This document shows, in pieces, positions 1-7,649 of a stretch of DNA of 64,000 nt. A model generated the notes under the pieces. That model searched no databases. It was given only the letters and a program-made list of their open reading frames with translations, and was not told where the DNA came from. Each line of letters opens with the position of its first letter. The first letter of the stretch is position 1. Origin of the DNA: Comamonas sp. (GTDB lineage Bacteria > Pseudomonadota > Gammaproteobacteria > Burkholderiales > Burkholderiaceae_C); NCBI GenBank assembly GCA_028690035.1, contig JAQVCA010000007.1, positions 151,965 to 215,964 on the forward strand, read 5' to 3'. Made by a program: the position numbers and the translations under genes.

Positions 1-1662
1 CAGATCGAGTCGGTCGGCCCCGGACGCTCGGTGGCTGAAATTTTGCAGCGCATGGCCGGTGTGCAGCTGTCCAGCTACGGCGGCCGCGGGCACCTGCAAA
101 GCGTATTTTTGCGCGGTGCTGGGGGCAGCCATGTGCTGCTGCTGGTCGATGGCGTGCGCTATGGCTCGGCCACGGCGGCCGCGCCGGTGTTGGCCAATTT
201 GCCGCTGGAGCTGATCGAGCGCATCGAAGTGGTCAAAGGCCCGGCCTCGGCCCTGTACGGCAGTGAGGCCGTGGGCGGTGTGATTCAGGTATTTACCAAG
301 CGCGGCCAAGGTGCGGGCAAACCCTTTGTGGGCAACGCTGAAGTCACGCTGGGCGATTACGGACACAAGTCCGGCGCTGTCGGGCTGCGCGGTGAGCACA
401 ACGGCTGGGATTACCAGCTGGGCGTGAGCCGCGTGACCGAGCATGGCCTGTCGGCGACCAACCCCCACGATGTTTGGAACTACGATCCCGACCGCGATGC
501 CTTCGACCAGAGCGCCGCGCAGCTGGCCGTGGGGTACGCCCTGAACGCCGACTGGCGCGTGCAGGCGCAGTGGCTGCAATCGAAAGGCACGGTGTTGCTG
601 GACGAAGGGGCCGGCAATCCCTATGCCGACATGCGCACCGAAGTGGGCCGGGTGCAGCTGCAAGGCCAGGTGCTGGCGCACTGGCGCAGCACGCTGTCGG
701 TGGGGGAATCGACCGACAAGCAAATCAACCTGCAGTCGGCCTATGGCGATAGCCGTTACAACACGCGCCAGACCGAATACAAGTGGGACAACACCCTGAC
801 CACCCCACTGGGGGTGCTGCTGGCGGGGTTGGAGCGGCTGGAGCAGAAGATCGACACCTCGGACGCATTTGCCGTGCGCCAGCGCAGCATCAACGCCGCG
901 TTGCTGGGCCTGAATGGCAGCCAGGGGCGCCATTCCTGGCAGGTCAACCTGCGCCGCGACGACAACTCGCAGTTTGGCGACTTCACCACCTATGGGCTGA
1001 GCTACGGCCTGCAGCTGCTGCCCAGCCTGCGTGCCTACGCCGCGCATGGCAAGAGCATGCGTGCGCCCTCGTTCAACGATCTGTACTACGTTTCGGCCTG
1101 GGGGCCGCAGTACAACGGCAACCCCAATCTGCGCCCCGAGCAAGGCAAAAACAACGAAGTCGGCCTACAGTGGCGCCATGAAGCCCACAGCGCCAAGCTG
1201 GTGCGCTTTGACAACAAAATTGAGCAGCTCATCGCCGCCAGCAGCACGGGCATGACCAACGTGGCAGGCACCACGCGCCTGAAGGGCTGGACCGCTGAGT
1301 ACGGCTTTGCCCACCAGGGCTGGGCGCTGGCCGCTGCCTACGATTACCTGCATGCCAAACAGGCCAACGGCCAGACACCGGTGCGCCGGGCCAAGCACCA
1401 GGCCAACCTGCGTGTGGACAAGCAGCTGGGCGCCTGGACGCTGGGCGCCAGCGTGCTGCACGTGGGCAGCCGCCCCGACATTGGCAACATCACCCTGGCG
1501 GCCTACACCAGCGCAGATGTGCATGCGCAGTACCAGTTCACCCCCGAATGGTCGCTGCAGGCGCGCATTGCCAACGTGGGCAACACGCGCTACGAAACCG
1601 CCTACGGCTTCAACCAGCTGGGCCGTGCCGGTTATCTGACGCTGAAGTGGGCCATGCGCTGA
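1..1662 (+). CDS. btuB: TonB-dependent outer-membrane receptor, BtuB (vitamin B12) type, 5' end cut by the window
   Basis: The reading frame is open from the first base, so the signal peptide and TonB box lie outside the window and 553 residues are visible. The first 100 or so residues are the plug domain, with the segments LLLVDGVRYG, IERIEVVKGPASALYG and GGVIQVFTKRG that mark the family. The rest is the beta-barrel and ends in a typical aromatic C-terminal strand (LTLKWAMR). The short plug, compact barrel and the ending RYETAYGFNQLGRAGY resemble BtuB cobalamin receptors rather than siderophore receptors. The stop codon overlaps the start of a BtuF-like gene by one base, which supports B12 as substrate and co-transcription. 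Energy would come from TonB-ExbBD in the inner membrane. The exact substrate is an inference from family resemblance and neighbours; a related corrinoid is possible. Confidence 0.88.
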   Translation, partial: QIESVGPGRSVAEILQRMAGVQLSSYGGRGHLQSVFLRGAGGSHVLLLVDGVRYGSATAAAPVLANLPLELIERIEVVKGPASALYGSEAVGGVIQVFTKRGQGAGKPFVGNAEVTLGDYGHKSGAVGLRGEHNGWDYQLGVSRVTEHGLSATNPHDVWNYDPDRDAFDQSAAQLAVGYALNADWRVQAQWLQSKGTVLLDEGAGNPYADMRTEVGRVQLQGQVLAHWRSTLSVGESTDKQINLQSAYGDSRYNTRQTEYKWDNTLTTPLGVLLAGLERLEQKIDTSDAFAVRQRSINAALLGLNGSQGRHSWQVNLRRDDNSQFGDFTTYGLSYGLQLLPSLRAYAAHGKSMRAPSFNDLYYVSAWGPQYNGNPNLRPEQGKNNEVGLQWRHEAHSAKLVRFDNKIEQLIAASSTGMTNVAGTTRLKGWTAEYGFAHQGWALAAAYDYLHAKQANGQTPVRRAKHQANLRVDKQLGAWTLGASVLHVGSRPDIGNITLAAYTSADVHAQYQFTPEWSLQARIANVGNTRYETAYGFNQLGRAGYLTLKWAMR

Positions 1663-2579
1663 TGCGCCTTCTGGCCTGCCGCTTGGCGCGCTGGCTGGTG
1701 TGGGCCGGCGCAGCAGCAGGCGCTGCAGGGGCTGGGGCACAGGCCGATACCGCGCCCGAGGTGGCGCCCCGTTCGGCCTTGACGGCGCCGGTGGCCCCGC
1801 AGCGCATCGTCTCTTTGCTGCCTTCGGCCACCGAGGCGGTGTGCGCGCTGGGTGCCTGTGCGCGCCTGGTCGGGGTGGACGATTTTTCCATCGACCCGCC
1901 CCAGGTACAGCACCTGCCGCACCTGGGTCGCACCTGGGAGCCGCACATCGAAGCGCTGGTGCAACTGCGCCCGGACCTGGTGCTGATCGGCAATACGCCC
2001 CCGGTGCGCCAGCGCCTGCAAGCCCTGGGCGTGCCGGTGCTGGAGGTGGACGCCAACACCCTGCCCGAAGTGCATCAGGCGCTGCAGCGCATCGATACGG
2101 CCTTACAACTGGGCCAGGCCGACGCGCTGTGGGCCCGGTTGCAAACCCGTCTGCAGACCTTGGCCCGCCAGCAGCAGGCACAGCCGCCGCTGCGCGTGTA
2201 CCTGGAGGTCGATGGCGCCATGTACGCCGCAGGCCCGCAGTCGTTCTTGGGGCAGCTGCTGGATCAGCTCGGGGCGCAGAACATCGTCCCGGCCAGCGCC
2301 AGTGCCACCCCCCTACCTTTTCCCCGGCTGTCGCCCGAATGGGTGCTGGCGGCCAACCCCGACCTTATCGTGCTGGCGCACCAGGGTGCAGCGGCGGCGC
2401 CGCCGCTGTGGCAGCGCCCCGGCTGGGCGCGCCTGCGCGCCGCGCAGCAGCCCCAGCGCATCTGCCGCCTGAACGCCGCCCAGGTGCGCACCGTGACACG
2501 CCCGGGCCCGCGTCTGGACGAGGCCGCCGCCATCCTGGCCGACTGCCTGCAGGCCGCGCGTCAGGCGCCCGAGCCATAA
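1662..2579 (+). CDS. btuF: Cobalamin ABC transporter substrate-binding protein, BtuF-like
   Basis: Periplasmic binding protein of 305 residues. The start chosen is the ATG in TGATG, overlapping the stop of the upstream receptor by one base. A longer start in the same frame would lie inside the receptor gene and give a non-secretory N-terminus. Residues 1-28 form a signal peptide ending in Ala-Gln-Ala. The mature part is a class III (helical-hinge) binding fold of the BtuF/FhuD type, beginning RIVSLLPSATEAVCALG, with TWEPHIEAL and LRPDLVLIG in the first lobe. It would hand cobalamin from the outer-membrane receptor to a BtuCD permease, but no btuC or btuD gene is present in this window. Ligand specificity is inferred from the operon, so another corrinoid is possible. 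Confidence 0.85.
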   Translation: MRLLACRLARWLVWAGAAAGAAGAGAQADTAPEVAPRSALTAPVAPQRIVSLLPSATEAVCALGACARLVGVDDFSIDPPQVQHLPHLGRTWEPHIEALVQLRPDLVLIGNTPPVRQRLQALGVPVLEVDANTLPEVHQALQRIDTALQLGQADALWARLQTRLQTLARQQQAQPPLRVYLEVDGAMYAAGPQSFLGQLLDQLGAQNIVPASASATPLPFPRLSPEWVLAANPDLIVLAHQGAAAAPPLWQRPGWARLRAAQQPQRICRLNAAQVRTVTRPGPRLDEAAAILADCLQAARQAPEP

Positions 2580-2587
2580 ATCCCCCC

Positions 2588-2609
2588 GGGGGCACCTGAT
2601 CTTGCCCCC
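2588..2609 (+). terminator. Weak hairpin between btuF-like and the adenosyltransferase-like gene
   Basis: A 7-bp inverted repeat GGGGGCA/TGCCCCC with an 8-base loop follows the btuF-like stop. There is no T-run after it, so it is more likely to cause pausing or partial attenuation than full termination. Confidence 0.3.
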
Positions 2610-2629
2610 GCCCCAGAAAGCTTTTCCCC

Positions 2630-3157
2630 ATGCAATCGAGCAAAAACCGCGCCGAGCTGTGCTACCCCTTTATCCACGAAACCTCGGTGCTGTGCGACTT
2701 TGAAGTCGTCACCGACGAGTGGTGCACCCTGATCGGCATGGCCGTCTCTGCCACCGCGCCCGAACTGGCCGACCTGCGTGCCGATCTGGAGCAGGCCCAG
2801 CCGCTGGCCTTCCACGTCAACGGCTCCATCCGGGGGCGCTTGGCCGTCGAGGAATCGGACGTGCAATGGGCGCTGGCGCGCCTGCAGCATTACCTGGACG
2901 AGCTGGGTCCGCGCCAGCATCTGTTTGTACTGCCCCGTGGCACGGCGCCGGTGCCCCAGCTGCACCAGGCGCGCTCGGCCGCCAAGAAAGCCATCCGCGC
3001 CCTGGTGCGCGTCGAGCAAGAGGGGCGCCCCGTCCCCGACGTGCTGCCGCGCCTGTGCAACGTGCTGTGCAACCTGTTTTTTGTCATGACCCTGGTGGTT
3101 AACCTGCGCCGTGGCGTGCAGGAGGTGGGGTTTGTCAGCAAGAGCTATGGGGGGTAG
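2630..3157 (+). CDS. Divergent PduO-type cobalamin adenosyltransferase-like protein
   Basis: A 175-residue soluble protein whose overall plan resembles the PduO-type ATP:cob(I)alamin adenosyltransferase family. CDFEVVTDEWCTLIGMAV stands where the family has its GxxDELNxxIG segment. A helix FVLPRGTAPVPQLHQARSAA follows where the family has its PGG...LHxAR segment, and the end (VLPRLCNVLCNLFFVMTLVVN) resembles the family YLNRLSDxLF helix. Key parts are altered. The N-terminal TGDxGTT nucleotide loop is absent, the RRAER segment reads KKAIR, and the conserved Asn-Arg-Leu of the last helix is changed. It follows the btuF-like gene by about 50 bases, so a B12-related role is reasonable. Because the ATP-binding parts are missing, it may be a corrinoid-binding or chaperone protein and not an enzyme. 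Family assignment is by eye and moderate. Confidence 0.5.
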   Translation: MQSSKNRAELCYPFIHETSVLCDFEVVTDEWCTLIGMAVSATAPELADLRADLEQAQPLAFHVNGSIRGRLAVEESDVQWALARLQHYLDELGPRQHLFVLPRGTAPVPQLHQARSAAKKAIRALVRVEQEGRPVPDVLPRLCNVLCNLFFVMTLVVNLRRGVQEVGFVSKSYGG

Positions 3158-3172
3158 GGCAGATCGCGCGGG

Positions 3173-3196
3173 CGGTGCGCGGCAGGGCGCGCACCG
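3173..3196. terminator. Hairpin between convergent genes
   Basis: A GC-rich inverted repeat (CGGTGCGC/GCGCACCG) sits in the 51-base gap between the adenosyltransferase-like gene and hmp, which converge here. No T-run follows on either strand, so terminator activity is uncertain. Confidence 0.3.
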
Positions 3197-3208
3197 GGTG
3201 CTCAGCGT

Positions 3209-4435
3209 TTAAGCGCGCTGTTCCAGCTCTTGTTTGGGGCCGAAGAACTCGAAATGCACCTGCGCGCTGGGGATGCCCCACTTCAGCAGGTCGTGGTACA
3301 CCGCGACCATGAACGGCTTGGGGCCGCAGAAGTAGTAATCGGCATCGCGACCGGGCACCAGGCGCTCGATGAGCTCGGCGCTGACCTGGCCGAAGCTGGC
3401 GTTGTCGCCCTGCGCGTCCGCTGCCGACTCGCTGTAGCGGTAGTGCAGCTTCAGGTTGGGGTGGCGCGCTGCCAGCGCATCCAGCGTGGGCTTGAAGGCC
3501 TGGACCGATGTGTTCAGGCAGGCCTGGATGACCACGATCTCACGCTGTGGCATGGCCTCCAGGGCCGCTTGCAAAATGCTCATGATCGGCGTGATGCCGA
3601 CCCCGGCGCCAAACAGTGCCAGCGGGCGCTGGTGCTGCTCGGTGACGTCCAGGAAAAATTCGCCAAAAGGTGCCGCGACCTCGATGCCGTCCCCGACTTG
3701 CAGGTGGTCGTGCAGCCAGCTGGAAACATAGCCATCGGGCTGGTTTGCCTCCAGCGCCACCTCGCGCTTCACGCTGATGCGCAAATGCGGCTGGCCCGGC
3801 TTGTCCGACAGGCTGTAGTTGCGCATGGTGGTGGAGCCATCGGGCAAACGCACGCGCACCGTCAGGTACTGACCGGGCTTGAACGGGGGCAGCGCACTGC
3901 CGTCCTCCTTGGCCAAGTAGAACGACGTGATGTTGCTGCTTTCAGGCTCTTTGCGCAGCACGCGCAAAGTCTGGAACCCCTCCCAGCCACCGGGCTGGCG
4001 CGCGCTGTCGTCGTAGATCTGCTTTTCGCGCCCGATCAGGATGTCGGCCAGAAAGCCATAGGCTTCGCCCCAGGCCTGGATGACCTCGTCGGTGGCGCCA
4101 TCGCCCAGCACTTCCTTGATGGAGCACAGCAGGTTTTCGCCCACGATCGGGTAATGCTCGGGCTTGATCTGCAGCGCGGCATGCTTTTGCGCAATCAGCT
4201 CCACGGCATTGCCCAGCACCTCCAGATTGTCGATATGGGCGGCATACGCAGCCACGGCCCCGGCCAGCGCACGCTGCTGCGTGCCCACTTTCTGGTTGGA
4301 GTGGTTGAAGAAAGGGGCCACCTCCGGGTTGTGCTTGAACATGCGCTGGTAGAAGTGCCGCGTCAGCGTCTCGCCGTGTTCCTGAAGGATGGGGGCTGTG
4401 GACTTGACAACCTGGATGGTGCGTGGGCTAAGCAT
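3209..4435 (-). CDS. hmp: Flavohemoglobin / nitric oxide dioxygenase
   Basis: Cytosolic enzyme of 408 residues that uses O2 and NAD(P)H to oxidise nitric oxide to nitrate. Residues 1-138 form the globin domain, with Tyr29 (B10), Gln53 (E7) and the proximal haem ligand His85, the same numbering as in E. coli Hmp. A ferredoxin-reductase-like FAD domain follows, with the flavin motif RNYS at 205-208. Then comes an NAD(P)H domain with GAGVGITP at 276-283 and a C-terminal CGPKPFM segment. Length and domain order match the family. The start has a clear ribosome site (AAAGGAG) a few bases upstream. The gene is alone on this strand and has an imperfect dyad just upstream that could bind a nitric-oxide-responsive regulator. 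The assignment is secure. Confidence 0.96.
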   Translation of the reverse strand: MLSPRTIQVVKSTAPILQEHGETLTRHFYQRMFKHNPEVAPFFNHSNQKVGTQQRALAGAVAAYAAHIDNLEVLGNAVELIAQKHAALQIKPEHYPIVGENLLCSIKEVLGDGATDEVIQAWGEAYGFLADILIGREKQIYDDSARQPGGWEGFQTLRVLRKEPESSNITSFYLAKEDGSALPPFKPGQYLTVRVRLPDGSTTMRNYSLSDKPGQPHLRISVKREVALEANQPDGYVSSWLHDHLQVGDGIEVAAPFGEFFLDVTEQHQRPLALFGAGVGITPIMSILQAALEAMPQREIVVIQACLNTSVQAFKPTLDALAARHPNLKLHYRYSESAADAQGDNASFGQVSAELIERLVPGRDADYYFCGPKPFMVAVYHDLLKWGIPSAQVHFEFFGPKQELEQRA

Positions 4436-4446
4436 GGGTGCTCCTT

Positions 4447-4471
4447 TAACATTTATTTGGGATGAATATTA
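4447..4471 (-). promoter_or_regulatory. Imperfect dyad upstream of hmp, possible NO-responsive operator
   Basis: A 25-base AT-rich imperfect inverted repeat, two 11-base arms matching at 8 positions around TGG, lies between the hmp ribosome site and upstream DNA. Position and symmetry suit a repressor such as NsrR. It does not fit the published gammaproteobacterial NsrR consensus closely, so the regulator is not assigned. Confidence 0.3.
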
Positions 4472-4532
4472 TTGCACGCTGCAAGCCAGGGTTCGGCCAG
4501 TTCGTCAACCGGTGGCAAAGTGCTTCTATAAA

Positions 4533-4575
4533 AATAGCTGTTGGCGCTTATCTAGTAAGCGCTAGAGCCTTTTTT
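4533..4575. repeat. Palindromic repeat element copy 1 (between hmp and miaA)
   Basis: Contains AATAGCTGTTGGCGCTTA, a 5-base loop, then TAAGCGCTAGAGCC and a T7 run. The stop codon of miaA lies three bases beyond it. It can fold into a hairpin and probably ends miaA transcription weakly on the minus strand. Confidence 0.7.
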
Positions 4576-4577
4576 TA

Positions 4578-5639
4578 TCAACGTTGGTGTCCTGCCGCTA
4601 TGGTCAGCGCCGCCCGCACCAGCGTGGCCTGGGCATCGGGCGCATCGCAGGCGATGGCGTGGCGCTGGGGCATGCTGCGCAGCCAGGTGATCTGGCGCTT
4701 GGCCAGCTGGCGCGTGGCGGCGATGCCTTTTTCGCGCAGGCCTGCCATATCCATAGGCTGGCCCATAGGCTGGCCGCTGGTGGCGCTGGCATCCAACGCT
4801 TCCCAGGCCTGGCGGTAGCCCACGCAGCGCATGCTGGGCAGGTCGGGGTGCAGGTCGCCCCGGGCGCGCAGGGTACGCACTTCGTCCAGAAAGCCCCCAT
4901 CGAGCATGGCGTCGAAGCGCTGGGCAATGCGCTGGTGCAGCCAGGCGCGGTCTTGGGGTTCTAAAGAAAAAAAGGCGTTTTCGCTGATGGGGCAAGCGTG
5001 AGCAGCTCTTTTTTCAGGAGTATGAAAGCTCGATAGAGGCCGCCCGGTGCTGTGCCAGACCTCCAGCGCGCGCTGGATGCGCTGGCTGTCGTTGGGGGCC
5101 AGGCGCGCGGCGGTGCGGGGGTCCACCTGGGCCAGCTGGGCGTGCAGCGCGGGCCAGCCCAGCGCGGCGGCCTGGGCGTCGAGGTGCGCACGCACGGCGG
5201 GGTCGGCCGCGGGCATGTCGTCCAGGCCCTGCATCAGCGCTTTGAAGTAGAGCATGGTGCCGCCCACCAGCAGCGGCACGGCGTGGCGTGCGCGGATAGT
5301 GGCAATGAGCGCGCTGGCGTCGCGCACAAACTCGGCGGCGCTGTAGGACTGCAGCGGGTCGAGGATGTCGATCAGGTGGTGCGGCACCTGGGCCAGCTCG
5401 GCAGCGCTGGGCTTGGCGGTGCCGATGTCCATGCCGCGATAGACCAGGGCCGAGTCCACGCTGATGATTTCGCAGGCCTGACCGCGCGCAGCCAAGGCGT
5501 TGGCCAGGGCCAGGGCAGCGGCGGTTTTGCCGCTGGCGGTGGGGCCAGCAATCGCTATGCAGGGCAGGGAAGATGCCGCCGCAGACACAGCGGCGGTGGG
5601 CGCGGGCGCGGGGGTGGGGGAGGGATGCAAACAGGTCAC
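4578..5639 (-). CDS. miaA: tRNA dimethylallyltransferase
   Basis: Transfers a dimethylallyl group to N6 of adenosine 37 in tRNAs reading UNN codons, in the cytosol. The proposed GTG start gives 353 residues. The frame is open much further upstream, but that part overlaps the preceding transporter gene and has no homologous look. The P-loop GPTASGKT is at residues 32-39, followed by [36 protein letters not shown] and the tRNA-binding segment [11 protein letters not shown] ending with [14 protein letters not shown], all classic MiaA elements. A copy of the dispersed palindromic repeat lies in frame in the variable loop between TGRPLS and DRAWLHQRI. The start overlaps no neighbour: the upstream transporter gene ends 17 bases before it, so the two may be co-transcribed. 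The function is secure; the start is less so. Confidence 0.93.
   Translation of the reverse strand: MTCLHPSPTPAPAPTAAVSAAASSLPCIAIAGPTASGKTAAALALANALAARGQACEIISVDSALVYRGMDIGTAKPSAAELAQVPHHLIDILDPLQSYSAAEFVRDASALIATIRARHAVPLLVGGTMLYFKALMQGLDDMPAADPAVRAHLDAQAAALGWPALHAQLAQVDPRTAARLAPNDSQRIQRALEVWHSTGRPLSSFHTPEKRAAHACPISENAFFSLEPQDRAWLHQRIAQRFDAMLDGGFLDEVRTLRARGDLHPDLPSMRCVGYRQAWEALDASATSGQPMGQPMDMAGLREKGIAATRQLAKRQITWLRSMPQRHAIACDAPDAQATLVRAALTIAAGHQR
4972..5035. repeat. Palindromic repeat element copy 2, in frame inside miaA
   Basis: Read on the minus strand this holds TTTCATACTCCTGAAAAAAG followed by AGCTGCTCACGCTTG, matching the repeat family arm. It encodes the loop [20 protein letters not shown] of MiaA without breaking the frame. 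Confidence 0.7.
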
Positions 5640-5656
5640 TACACAGGCCGGCGGGG

Positions 5657-6904
5657 CTAGGACGAAGGCGCAAATTTTTGCACAGGCCACCAGGCCACCA
5701 GCGCCAGCAGGAGCGAGCAGCCCCACACGCCCTGCACCAGGGGCCAGACCGAATCCACGCGCAGCTGGCCCAGCCACAGGCCGATGGCAAAGGCCAGCAG
5801 CGTCATCATGAAGCCATTGAAGGCCGAGGCCACGCCTGCTGCTTGCGGGAAGGGGGCCACACAGCCGGTCTGGCCACAAGGCTGGTGGATGCCATGCCCC
5901 AGGGTGAACAGGTAAAACGGTGCCAGCAATGCCACGGGGTGCTGCCAGCCCATCCATGCCGCGCCCGCCATCAGGGTGCCGCCACTGACACTGAGCAGCC
6001 CGCCCAGGGCCACGGTGCGCCGCAAGCCCCAGCGCGCCATCAGCGCACGGCACAAAAAGGTGCCAAAGAAGTACGACAACCCCGAAGAAAACAGCACCCA
6101 GCCGTAGTGCGTGCGGCTCATGCCCAGCACATCGATGAAGATGAACGAGGACGAGGCCAGGTACACAAACAGGCCGCCATACGAGGCCGTGGTCAGCAGC
6201 GAGTAGGCCCAGAACGTGGGGTGGCGCAGCACCAGCGCCCAGGTGCGCGCCAGGGTGCGCGGCTGCAGCGCCTGCGGGTTGGGCTGCTGCAGGGTTTCAG
6301 GCATGTAGCGCCAGACCAACCACAGGCAGATCAGTGCGTAGGCGGTGACGGCGGCCAGCGGTGCGCGCCAGCCCAGCCATTGGGTCAGCAGGCCGCCCAC
6401 CGGGGCGCACATGCAGGCGACCACGCCCAGGCCAGTCAGTGCCTTGGACATGGCACGCGCCCCAGACACCGGGCTGTACAGATCGCGCACGATGGCGCGC
6501 CCGCACATCACCACCGCGCCCATGGCCGCGCCTTGCAGGGTGCGCCACAGAATGAGCAAGTCCATGCTGGCAGCCACCACGCTGCCCAGCGAGGCCAGGG
6601 TGTACAGCACGATGCTGCACAGCAAGATGGGGCGGCGGCCAAAGCGGTCGGACAGCGGCCCCCAGATCAGTTGCGAGCCACCAAAGGCCAGCAGCAGGGC
6701 GCTGAGGGTGAGTTGGCCACTGGCCATGCTGCCACCCAGCGCCTGCGTCAAGGCAGGCAGGGCGGGCAGATAGGCATCGGTGGTGACCGGCTGCAGACTG
6801 AGCAAGGCGGCCAGCACCACAATGGTGCTGGCCGCTTGGGCAGTGCGCGCGATGCGCTCGGCAGCGGGGGATGTCGAAGAAGTGGAGGCGTCGGTGGCAG
6901 GCAT
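5657..6904 (-). CDS. MFS drug-resistance transporter, Bcr/CflA subfamily
   Basis: Inner-membrane protein of 415 residues with about 12 hydrophobic segments. It would export small molecules or drugs in exchange for protons. After a polar N-terminus of about 20 residues comes the Bcr/CflA hallmark [11 protein letters not shown] in the first membrane segment. The MFS motif [11 protein letters not shown] lies between segments 2 and 3, [10 protein letters not shown] in segment 4 and [15 protein letters not shown] near segments 5-6. [12 protein letters not shown], in the second half, matches the conserved P-N-x-x-A-like segment of the subfamily. It ends 17 bases before miaA. It lies downstream of the aromatic cluster but has its own start about 56 bases after the last gene there, so it could be read from the same message. 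Substrate cannot be told from sequence. Confidence 0.88.
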   Translation of the reverse strand: MPATDASTSSTSPAAERIARTAQAASTIVVLAALLSLQPVTTDAYLPALPALTQALGGSMASGQLTLSALLLAFGGSQLIWGPLSDRFGRRPILLCSIVLYTLASLGSVVAASMDLLILWRTLQGAAMGAVVMCGRAIVRDLYSPVSGARAMSKALTGLGVVACMCAPVGGLLTQWLGWRAPLAAVTAYALICLWLVWRYMPETLQQPNPQALQPRTLARTWALVLRHPTFWAYSLLTTASYGGLFVYLASSSFIFIDVLGMSRTHYGWVLFSSGLSYFFGTFLCRALMARWGLRRTVALGGLLSVSGGTLMAGAAWMGWQHPVALLAPFYLFTLGHGIHQPCGQTGCVAPFPQAAGVASAFNGFMMTLLAFAIGLWLGQLRVDSVWPLVQGVWGCSLLLALVAWWPVQKFAPSS

Positions 6905-6960
6905 AGGTGGGGGAGCTTAGCGCCTTTGGCAGGCCGGGCCGCCGAGCTGCATCTTAGGCC

Positions 6961-7623
6961 TCAGGCCGCAGCGTCGGGCTGCTGCGCCGGGGCGGCCTGG
7001 GCAAAAGCGGGCAGGGCTTCACAGGCCTGCACGATGCGCCCGATGGTGGGGTAGTCCTCCAGCGGGCAAGCAAAGCGGCGTGCGTTGAACACCTGCGGCA
7101 CCAGGCAGCAGTCGGCCAGGGTGGGTGTATCGCCATGGCAAAAGCGCCCGGTGGCGCCCTCCTGGGTCAGCATGGTTTCGATGGCGCCCAGGCCCTCGCG
7201 CACCCAGTGGTGGTACCAGGCGGTTTTTTGCGCTTCGCTCACGCCCAGGTGCTGCGTCAGGTAGTGCAGCACGCGCAGGTTGTTGAGCGGGTGTACCTCG
7301 CAGGCCACGGCCTGCGCCAGGGCGCGCACGCGGGCGCGGCCCAGGGCATCGGCGGGCAGCAGCGCGGGCGCGTCCGGGTAGGCCTCGTCCAGGTACTCCA
7401 TGATGGCCAGCGACTGCGTCAGCACGCTGCCGTCTTCGGTACGCAGGGCGGGCACCAGCTGCTGCGGGTTGATGGCCTGATAGGCCGCGCTGCGGTGCTG
7501 GCCGCCATCGCGCACCAGATGGATGAAGGCGCTGTCGTGCGGCAGGCCCTTGAGCGCTAGCGCGATGCGCACCCGAAAGGCCGCCGAGCTGCGAAAGTAG
7601 GTGTAGAGCGTGAGCATGGGCAT
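6961..7623 (-). CDS. maiA: Maleylacetoacetate isomerase-like zeta-class glutathione S-transferase
   Basis: Cytosolic protein of 220 residues that, in this family, uses glutathione to isomerise a cis ring-cleavage product (maleylacetoacetate or maleylpyruvate) to its trans form. The N-terminal thioredoxin-like domain starts LTLYTYFRSSAAFRVRIAL, with the zeta-class Ser-Ser-x-x-x-Arg-Val-Arg motif at about residues 12-19, then NPQQLVPAL and LTQSLAIMEYLDE for glutathione contact. The helical C-terminal domain holds PLNNLRVLHYL and PTLADCCLVPQ. Start ATG at 7623 was chosen because it directly precedes the conserved fold; another ATG lies two codons inside and a GTG start is possible further out. 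It follows the TRAP permease gene by about 26 bases and fits as the isomerase step before the hydrolase encoded upstream. Which cis acid it uses is not visible. Confidence 0.85.
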   Translation of the reverse strand: MPMLTLYTYFRSSAAFRVRIALALKGLPHDSAFIHLVRDGGQHRSAAYQAINPQQLVPALRTEDGSVLTQSLAIMEYLDEAYPDAPALLPADALGRARVRALAQAVACEVHPLNNLRVLHYLTQHLGVSEAQKTAWYHHWVREGLGAIETMLTQEGATGRFCHGDTPTLADCCLVPQVFNARRFACPLEDYPTIGRIVQACEALPAFAQAAPAQQPDAAA

Positions 7624-7649
7624 GGGGGGGTGTGGTACTTCTGCGTGGG

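Noticed and set aside
1..60. A cobalamin riboswitch upstream of the btuB-type gene
   Set aside because: The 5' part of the gene and its leader lie outside the window, so nothing can be said about it.
4447..4471. Firm NsrR site before hmp
   Set aside because: The dyad has only 8 of 11 matching arm positions and differs from the consensus, so it is listed only as a weak candidate.
5573..7054. Open frame of 493 codons opposite the MFS and miaA genes
   Set aside because: Its product is Gln/His/Arg-rich with no motif, while the other strand encodes clear proteins.
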